From the NCBI GenBank assembly GCA_900555515.1, contig USLO01000105.1, forward strand, positions 1-6,066: 6,066 nt of DNA. Direction: 5' to 3'. Made by a program: the position numbers and the translations under genes. This stretch comes from an uncultured Collinsella sp. GTDB lineage: Bacteria > Actinomycetota > Coriobacteriia > Coriobacteriales > Coriobacteriaceae. How positions within the stretch are numbered: the first letter of the stretch is position 1; each line of letters begins with the position of its first letter. Shown one piece after another: positions 1 through 4,288 of the stretch. The notes below the pieces were generated by a model, which saw only the letters and a program-made list of their open reading frames with translations, did not search any database and was not told where the DNA came from.

Positions 1-584
1 CACCACGTGAGGTCGCACTCGAGGAAATTGAGGCCGTTCTGGGCGATTGTCACCTCTGCCAGCTCTACCAGTCGCGTCACAATATCGTGTTTGGCGTGGG
101 AAACCCCCGCGCTCGTGTGATGTTTATTGGCGAGGCGCCGGGCCGCAATGAGGATTTGCAGGGCGAGCCCTTTGTGGGGGCGGCAGGCGAGGACCTCAAC
201 GGCATTTTGTCGCTGGCGGGGCTCAAACGCGAAGACGTCTACATTGCCAACGTGCTTAAGTGCCGCCCGCCGGGAAACCGCAATCCACGTCCCGAGGAAG
301 TGCTGGCTTGCTCGCCGTTTTTGCGTGAGCAGATTCGAAGCATCTGGCCCGATATTATCGTGACGCTCGGCAACCCCGCGACGCACTTTGTGCTTAAGAC
401 CGAGATTGGCATTACTAAGCTGCGCGGCAGGTTCCACCAGATGGGGCATTTTGTAGTAATGCCCACGTTCCATCCGGCGGCAGCGCTACGCAATCCGGCG
501 TGGCAGGAACTGCTGGAGGAAGACTTTAAGATGCTGGGCGACTATCTGGAGCGACATCCCGCACCAGAGGACGCCTCGGAATAA
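1..584 (+). CDS. Family-4 (Fe-S) uracil-DNA glycosylase, 5'-partial
   Basis: This is the 3' part of a uracil-DNA glycosylase of the thermostable [4Fe-4S] family (UDG family 4/5), which removes uracil from DNA to start base-excision repair. The frame is open from base 3, so the start lies upstream and 193 residues are visible; the GTG at base 87 is internal because the cluster-binding CxxC motif lies before it. Counting from base 3, the four expected cluster cysteines are C16, C19 (CHLC), C87 (LKCRPP) and C103 (LACSPF). The motif GEAPG (residues 43-47) carries the uracil-binding/water-activating loop, GNRNP follows C87, and HPAA (from H157, context TFHPAAALRNP) is the DNA-intercalation motif. 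All key family residues are intact. The gene ends in tandem TAA stops (582-587), and tsaE begins 12 nt later, so the genes are probably co-transcribed. The family assignment is firm; the N-terminal length is unknown. Confidence 0.93.
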   Translation, partial: PREVALEEIEAVLGDCHLCQLYQSRHNIVFGVGNPRARVMFIGEAPGRNEDLQGEPFVGAAGEDLNGILSLAGLKREDVYIANVLKCRPPGNRNPRPEEVLACSPFLREQIRSIWPDIIVTLGNPATHFVLKTEIGITKLRGRFHQMGHFVVMPTFHPAAALRNPAWQELLEEDFKMLGDYLERHPAPEDASE

Positions 585-596
585 TAAGGAGCATAT

Positions 597-1103
597 ATGT
601 CCCTGGAGCGCCTGGGGGTAGGTACTTACAAAACGACTTGCGCTGCCGATACGGAGTACTTTGGCGAGCTAATTGCACCGTGCCTTGAGGACGGCGATGT
701 GCTCATCCTGACCGGTGGCCTGGGAGTGGGCAAAACTCACTTTACCAAGGGCGTCTCACGCGGGCTGGGCGATGGGCATATGGTTACGAGCCCTACGTTT
801 GCGCTCATGGCCGTTCACGATCAAGGCCGTATTCCGCTGTTTCACTTTGATCTATACCGCCTGGAGCATGCCTACGAGCTCGAGGATACGGGCATTTTCG
901 ATGTGCTGGGCTATGAGGGTGCTTGCCTGCTGGAATGGGGCGAACAATTCCAGGACGAGCTGACGGATGAGTATCTTTCGGTGACGCTCAAGCGAGATGA
1001 GGGCGACAGCGATGTACGAACGATAACGCTTGAGGCGCACGGTGACCGCGCAATGGAGCTTTCCCATTTGATTGATAAGGCTGTACAAGATGAGCTTGCA
1101 TAA
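597..1103 (+). CDS. tsaE: t6A biosynthesis ATPase TsaE
   Basis: TsaE (YjeE family, 168 aa) is the P-loop ATPase that works with TsaB and TsaD in bacterial synthesis of N6-threonylcarbamoyladenosine at position 37 of ANN-decoding tRNAs. It is thought to bind the TsaBD heterodimer and allow turnover. Visible motifs are Walker A GGLGVGKT (residues 40-47, K46, T47), the switch-like SPTF (65-68), FHFDLYRL with D85, and the family's EWGE (E113-E116). The length is within the usual range for the family. The start is set by AAGGAG at 586-591, five bases before the ATG. The 3' end overlaps the next gene by 14 nt, which suggests translational coupling with its functional partners TsaB and TsaD. The assignment follows from motifs and context together. 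Confidence 0.95.
   Translation: MSLERLGVGTYKTTCAADTEYFGELIAPCLEDGDVLILTGGLGVGKTHFTKGVSRGLGDGHMVTSPTFALMAVHDQGRIPLFHFDLYRLEHAYELEDTGIFDVLGYEGACLLEWGEQFQDELTDEYLSVTLKRDEGDSDVRTITLEAHGDRAMELSHLIDKAVQDELA
1075..1080 (+). promoter_or_regulatory. Ribosome binding site fixing the tsaB-rimI-tsaD start
   Basis: ATAAGG inside the tsaE 3' end lies nine bases before the ATG at 1090. It favours that ATG over the in-frame TTG at 1072. The ATG also gives a protein that begins a few residues before the conserved TsaB opening strand (LVVALDTST), as expected. Confidence 0.6.
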
Positions 1104-3474
1104 CGACAACGCGCTGGTGGTGGCGCTCGATACTTCGACCGATATGCTTGCCTGCGCGGCAAGCTGGATTGATGGGCAGACGGGCGAGATGAAGCTCGTG
1201 AGTGGCGACCATATGTGTCGCCGTCACGCCAACGTTGAGCTCGTGAATACCGTTGATGGCGTGCTGGCTCAAGCCGGTCTGGATCGCAGCGATGTTGGTT
1301 GCTACGTGGTCGGCCGCGGCCCGGGGTCGTTTACGGGTGTGCGCATCGGCATCTCCACTGCCAAGGGCCTCGCGCGCGGTGCCAATGTTCCGCTGCTGGG
1401 CGTGTCGACGCTCGACGCTTGCGCTTGGACGGCGTGGAAGGCTGGCGTGCGCGGCAAGCTTGGTATCTTGGCCGATGCTATGCGCGGTGAGGTATATCCG
1501 GCGCTGTATATGCTGGTCGATGAGGGTCCCGAGCGTCAATTTGAGCGTGAACACGTGGTCAAGGCCGCCGTGGCGCTCGATGAGTGGCGCCAAGCAGCGG
1601 ACTGGGACCAGGTTCAGCTGACCGGTGACGGTCTCGTGCGCTATGGCAAACTGCTGGGTGAGGACGAGACCGCCCGCTGCGTGGAGCGCGACCTGTGGTG
1701 GCCTTCGGGCGAGGGCTTGCTGCTCGCGCACGCTGCGGGTGACGGCGATCCGGCCCGCGTCCTGCCGATTTACACGCGCCTTTCGGATGCCGAGGAAAAC
1801 GAGCGCAAGCGTCTTGGTCTTGCCGAGAGTGCGCAGAGCGAAATTACGGGTGTTGCCGATGAGCTCGCCGGTCGTCATCTGCAGTTCCGTCCCATGGGCG
1901 CGGCGGATGCCGAGGGCGCGAGCGCGCTGGAGGCTGCCTGCTTTGAAGGTGCCGGACACGAGGCGTGGACGCCGGGCATGTTCCTGTCCGAACTGGGCGA
2001 GGACGTCGCTGCGCCGCGTAGTTGGTGGGCGGCACACGACGACGGCAAGCTGCTGGGCCTTGCCGGCGGTATGGTCGTGGACGGTGATGTGCAGATTCTG
2101 GATGTCGCCGTCGACCCGGCACATCGCCGTGAGGGCATTGCCCGCAAGCTGCTGTCGCATGTGAGCTATGATGCCCAGATGCTCGGCTGCACCACGGCTT
2201 CGCTCGAGGTCGAGGACGGCAACGAGGGAGCGATCGCGCTTTATAACGCTCTGGGCTTTACCGAGGCAGGACGGCGCCGCGGCTACTATGGTGTCGGCAA
2301 GGATGCCATCGTCATGACGGCGCCGCTGCCCCTGGTGCTTCCGGTCGACAATGCTTCGCCCGAGCCGACGGCGGCAGAGCAGCGCGTATGGCCGCTGCCT
2401 GCGCCTGGGCGCTCCGAGGGGGAGCGTGCCGAAATTGAGCGCCGCCGCCTAGTGCTCGCTATCGAGAGTTCCTGCGACGAGACGGCCGTGGCGATTATCG
2501 ATGCGGACGGTAATATGCTGGCCAATCAGGTGTCGACGCAGATCGATTTCCATGCCCGTTTTGGCGGCGTAGTGCCCGAGATCGCTTCGCGCAAGCACGT
2601 TGAGGTTATCGTGAGCGTCGTGGATGCGGCGCTCGAGGATGCCGCGGCATCGCTTGGTCTTGAGGGCGGAGCCATTGCCCCCAGCGAGCTTGCCGCCGTG
2701 GGCGTGACACAGGGTCCGGGCCTGGTGGGCGCCCTCGTGGTGGGCGTTGCCTTTGCCAAAGGCTTTGCCTACGCTGCCGGTAAGCCGCTCGTGTGCGTCA
2801 ACCATCTGGAAGGTCATCTGTTTGCCAACCTGCTGGCGCAGCCCGATCTCAAGCCGCCGTTTATCTTCACGCTCGTCTCGGGCGGTCACACCATGCTTGT
2901 TCACGTGAAGGCATGGGGCGACTACGAGGTACTTGGTGAGACGCTCGACGATGCTGTGGGCGAGGCCTTCGACAAGGTAGCCAAGGCGTTGGGTCTGGGC
3001 TATCCCGGTGGCCCCATCATCTCTAAGCTGGCCGAGACGGGCAATCCCCGCGCGATTGATTTTCCTCGCGCGCTTAACAGCAGGGGAGACTATCGTTTCT
3101 CGCTTTCGGGTCTTAAAACGGCCGTGACGCTCTACATCGAGCAGGAGACCAAGGCCGGGCGCACGATTCACTTGCCCGATCTGGCGGCTTCGTTTGAGGC
3201 AGCTGTCTTTGACGTGCAGTACAAGAAGGCCAAAAACGCATTGCACGCTACCGGATGCAAGGAATACTGCATCGGTGGCGGCGTCTCGGCTAACCCGCAT
3301 CTGCGCGAGATGATGATCAAGAAGCTTGGGCGTCAGGGGATTCGCGTAACGGTGCCGCCCTTGTCTGCCTGTACCGATAACGCAGCCATGATCGCGGAGG
3401 TCGCTCGCCGTAAATTCGACCGAGGTGAAATCTCGCCGTTCGACGTCGACGCCGATCCAAACATGACGCTGTAG
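1090..3474 (+). CDS. TsaB-RimI-TsaD three-domain fusion (t6A transferase with N-acetyltransferase)
   Basis: This single 794-residue chain fuses three proteins that are usually separate. Residues 1 to about 235 are TsaB, the inactive-kinase-fold partner, with LDTST (13-17) and GRGPGSFTG (75-83). Residues about 264-410 are a RimI-like GNAT acetyltransferase: VAVD (339-342), the acetyl-CoA loop R346-x-x-G349-x-A351, LEV with E373, and LYNALGF with Y385. RimI acetylates the N-terminal alanine of ribosomal protein bS18 in E. coli. A Pro/Ala/Glu-rich linker (about 411-453) leads to TsaD, residues 454-794, of normal length. TsaD shows IESSCDET (458-465), the metal-binding HLEGH (H572, H576), SGGHT (597-601), GGGVSAN (729-735) and CTDNAAM with metal ligand D763. 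TsaD transfers the threonylcarbamoyl group to A37 of tRNA. Fusion enforces 1:1 TsaB:TsaD stoichiometry. No frameshift is visible and every domain keeps its key residues, so the chain is probably functional. It overlaps tsaE and ends 12 nt before a long hairpin element. Confidence 0.96.
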   Translation: MSLHNDNALVVALDTSTDMLACAASWIDGQTGEMKLVSGDHMCRRHANVELVNTVDGVLAQAGLDRSDVGCYVVGRGPGSFTGVRIGISTAKGLARGANVPLLGVSTLDACAWTAWKAGVRGKLGILADAMRGEVYPALYMLVDEGPERQFEREHVVKAAVALDEWRQAADWDQVQLTGDGLVRYGKLLGEDETARCVERDLWWPSGEGLLLAHAAGDGDPARVLPIYTRLSDAEENERKRLGLAESAQSEITGVADELAGRHLQFRPMGAADAEGASALEAACFEGAGHEAWTPGMFLSELGEDVAAPRSWWAAHDDGKLLGLAGGMVVDGDVQILDVAVDPAHRREGIARKLLSHVSYDAQMLGCTTASLEVEDGNEGAIALYNALGFTEAGRRRGYYGVGKDAIVMTAPLPLVLPVDNASPEPTAAEQRVWPLPAPGRSEGERAEIERRRLVLAIESSCDETAVAIIDADGNMLANQVSTQIDFHARFGGVVPEIASRKHVEVIVSVVDAALEDAAASLGLEGGAIAPSELAAVGVTQGPGLVGALVVGVAFAKGFAYAAGKPLVCVNHLEGHLFANLLAQPDLKPPFIFTLVSGGHTMLVHVKAWGDYEVLGETLDDAVGEAFDKVAKALGLGYPGGPIISKLAETGNPRAIDFPRALNSRGDYRFSLSGLKTAVTLYIEQETKAGRTIHLPDLAASFEAAVFDVQYKKAKNALHATGCKEYCIGGGVSANPHLREMMIKKLGRQGIRVTVPPLSACTDNAAMIAEVARRKFDRGEISPFDVDADPNMTL

Positions 3475-3486
3475 TCGTGCTTGTGC

Positions 3487-3643
3487 GGTCCCCGACGCTG
3501 CCCGGGCGCCAGCGGCCGCATATGAACTTTCCTGCTCTACAGTCCTGCTCACGACGGAGGCCACATTAAGTGGCCTCCTGTTCGTGCGGAACTCGCGATA
3601 AAGTTCATATGCGGCCGTTGGCGCCCGGGCAGCGCCGGGGACC
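3487..3643 (+). repeat. Long hairpin element A with conserved core
   Basis: Two 44-nt arms (3487-3530 and 3600-3643) are reverse complements except for two positions (an A/C mismatch and a G/T wobble read on the + strand). They enclose a 69-nt interior. The interior begins with CCTGCTCTACAGTCCTGCTC, holds an inner hairpin GGAGGCCAC-ATTAA-GTGGCCTCC (3556-3578), and ends with TCGTGCGGAACTCGCGAT. The same interior recurs in reverse orientation in element B with different arms. The element starts 12 nt after the tsaD stop and could end operon transcription, but no U-tract follows either end, so it does not look like an ordinary intrinsic terminator. Its identity (structured RNA, DNA cruciform or non-autonomous mobile element) is unknown. 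Confidence 0.93.
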
Positions 3644-3784
3644 TTTCTGTATCGATATAGCTTCTGAGCTGGTTTGGCGTCGACAACGTCCAGCAAGGTT
3701 AACAAGCCAGCGTCGAATTTCCGGCGTGCTTTAGCTGGAAGAAAAAGATGGCATGCGGAGCTTTGCTCCGCATTTGGGATGGGA
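3644..3784. other. Spacer between the two hairpin elements
   Basis: This 141-nt stretch has no convincing gene. It contains a perfect 9-bp hairpin ATGCGGAGC-TTT-GCTCCGCAT at 3753-3773. The minus strand of 3670-3729 translates to a segment resembling the C-terminus of TsaD (ARRKFD near its start, VDA near its end). That may be a decayed inverted duplicate or chance. Open frames that cross this region run through the palindromes and lack ribosome binding sites. Confidence 0.6.
3753..3773. repeat. Short perfect hairpin between elements
   Basis: The arms ATGCGGAGC and GCTCCGCAT are exact complements around a TTT loop. On the minus strand the stem is followed, six bases later, by a run of five T, so it could be a weak terminator reading leftward. 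On the + strand only TTTGGG follows. Function is undecided. Confidence 0.5.
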
Positions 3785-3920
3785 GCCCCTCGGGAGCGGG
3801 CGGGCGTATACAAGGTTTATCGCGAGTTCCGCACGAGCCGGAGAGCACTTAATGTGCTCTCCGTGCGAGCAGGACTGTAGAGCAGGAAACCTTGTATACG
3901 CCCGCCCGCTCCCGAGGGGC
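3785..3920 (-). repeat. Long hairpin element B, inverted copy of the core
   Basis: Perfect 34-nt complementary arms (3785-3818 and 3887-3920) enclose a 68-nt interior (3819-3886). Read on the minus strand, the interior matches that of element A: the first 20 nt and last 18 nt are identical, as is the inner ATTAA loop. The inner stem is GGAGAGCAC/GTGCTCTCC (3840-3862), against GGAGGCCAC/GTGGCCTCC in A. The 34-bp outer arms have no clear relation in sequence to those of A, apart from closing the core with TTT/AAA in both. Conserved interior with unrelated but self-complementary arms suggests selection for, or a mechanism that regenerates, the hairpin fold. Confidence 0.93.
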
Positions 3921-3935
3921 ATCTCTCATGTAAAA

Positions 3936-3953
3936 ACTTTTGTCGAGTAAAGT
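3936..3953. promoter_or_regulatory. Possible upstream operator half-site pair
   Basis: ACTTT-N8-AAAGT, the same outer half-sites and spacing as the inverted repeat inside the cstA promoter 86 bp downstream. The central eight bases are not symmetric here. It could be an auxiliary regulator site, or chance in an AT-rich stretch. Confidence 0.25.
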
Positions 3954-4018
3954 CCGAGGTCAGTGGCGTTTTATACCGAGAAATCCAAAAAAAGTTGAAA
4001 ATTCATTACAAATTTGCG

Positions 4019-4047
4019 TTGACTTTAGGTAACTAAAGTTTCATACT
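4019..4047 (+). promoter_or_regulatory. Sigma70-type promoter for the cstA leader
   Basis: The -35 box TTGACT (4019-4024, 5/6 to consensus) and -10 box CATACT (4042-4047, 4/6) are separated by exactly 17 bp. An A/T-rich tract (about 3980-4016, including a run of seven A) lies upstream and could act as an UP element. Transcription would begin near 4054, giving a leader of about 235 nt before cstA. Confidence 0.65.
4022..4039. promoter_or_regulatory. Candidate operator, inverted repeat in promoter spacer
   Basis: ACTTTAG-GTAA-CTAAAGT is a perfect 7-bp inverted repeat lying between the -35 and -10 boxes, where a bound dimer would block RNA polymerase. I do not recognise the regulator family from the site. 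It implies initiation control in addition to the downstream attenuator. Confidence 0.5.
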
Positions 4048-4118
4048 CCTTTTCAACCACTGGGGGATGTGAACACGCACGGATCGTTCGCATCATGATT
4101 GAAGAGGATTTCTTAGAC

Positions 4119-4163
4119 ATGTTCACGCATCAGCTAAACATTATCAGCGTAGTAATTATCTGA
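4119..4163 (+). CDS. Leader peptide rich in Ile/Val, MFTHQLNIISVVII
   Basis: This is a 14-codon ORF within the long cstA leader. Seven of its last nine residues are branched-chain (L, I, I, V, V, I, I), and the stop directly follows two Ile codons. GAAGAGGA (4101-4108) serves as a ribosome binding site about 10 nt upstream. An in-frame ATG at 4095 would give a 22-residue version but lacks such a site. The codon choice (CTA, GTA, GTA, ATT) contrasts with the C/G-ending codons of the neighbouring gene. Position, composition and the downstream terminator match ilv-type leader peptides, in which ribosome stalling at starved codons alters RNA folding. The ORF is clearly present; its role is inference. 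Confidence 0.7.
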   Translation: MFTHQLNIISVVII

Positions 4164-4203
4164 TGCGGGTTAGCACATACAGCTAGCCCGTACGATAACG
4201 GGC
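4126..4203 (+). promoter_or_regulatory. Attenuator leader with overlapping hairpins
   Basis: Three RNA hairpins compete here. Stem 1 pairs CGCATCAG (4126-4133) with CTGATGCG (4160-4167) and holds the Ile/Val codons in its loop. Stem 2 pairs CGGGTTAGC (4166-4174) with GCTAGCCCG (4182-4190), sharing two bases with stem 1. Stem 3 pairs GCCCGT (4186-4191) with ACGGGC (4198-4203), sharing five bases with stem 2. In addition, CATCAGC (4128-4134) can pair with GCTGATG at 4205-4211. Ribosome position on the leader peptide would therefore choose among structures. The exact antiterminator that would open the terminator is not evident by eye. Confidence 0.6.
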
Positions 4204-4214
4204 GGCTGATGAAG

Positions 4215-4253
4215 ATGAGGGCCGTCGAGCGCAACCGACGGCCCTCATTTTTT
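4215..4253 (+). terminator. Rho-independent terminator (attenuator) before cstA
   Basis: The stem GAGGGCCGTCG (4217-4227) pairs with CGACGGCCCTC (4236-4246) around an 8-nt loop. It can be extended by two A/T pairs (4215-4216 with 4247-4248) and is followed by six T (4248-4253). This is a canonical intrinsic terminator. It lies downstream of the promoter and leader peptide and 35 nt before the cstA start, so it would stop transcription before the gene and marks an attenuation system. Confidence 0.9.
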
Positions 4254-4288
4254 ATGTCTAGGAAGTTCTTTTTAGAGGAGGAAATGTA

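Noticed and set aside
1072..1089. TTG at 1072 as the start of the TsaB fusion
   Set aside because: The ATG at 1090 has a better-placed ribosome binding site and starts just before the conserved TsaB first strand.
988..2160. 390-codon minus-strand open frame opposite tsaB-rimI
   Set aside because: It is antisense to intact, motif-bearing TsaB and RimI domains. Its translation is Arg/Ala/His-rich with no recognisable domain, as expected from antisense of GC-rich coding DNA.
3487..3643. Element A as a simple Rho-independent terminator of the tsa operon
   Set aside because: The stem is far longer than usual, encloses a structured 69-nt interior, and no T-tract follows the right arm. It may still impede transcription.
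2449..3813. 454-codon minus-strand open frame opposite tsaD and through element A
   Set aside because: It runs antisense to conserved TsaD motifs and through a palindrome, has no ribosome binding site at its start, and shows no domain. Only its short TsaD-like segment at 3670-3729 was kept as an observation.
3674..3950. Small + strand open frames across element B (65-68 codons)
   Set aside because: They read through both hairpin arms. The resemblance between their translations and frames over element A comes from the shared repeat core, not from a protein family.
4054..4288. T-box or other riboswitch in the cstA leader
   Set aside because: I found no T-box specifier-loop or antiterminator consensus and no known metabolite-riboswitch core. 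The leader peptide explains the layout better.
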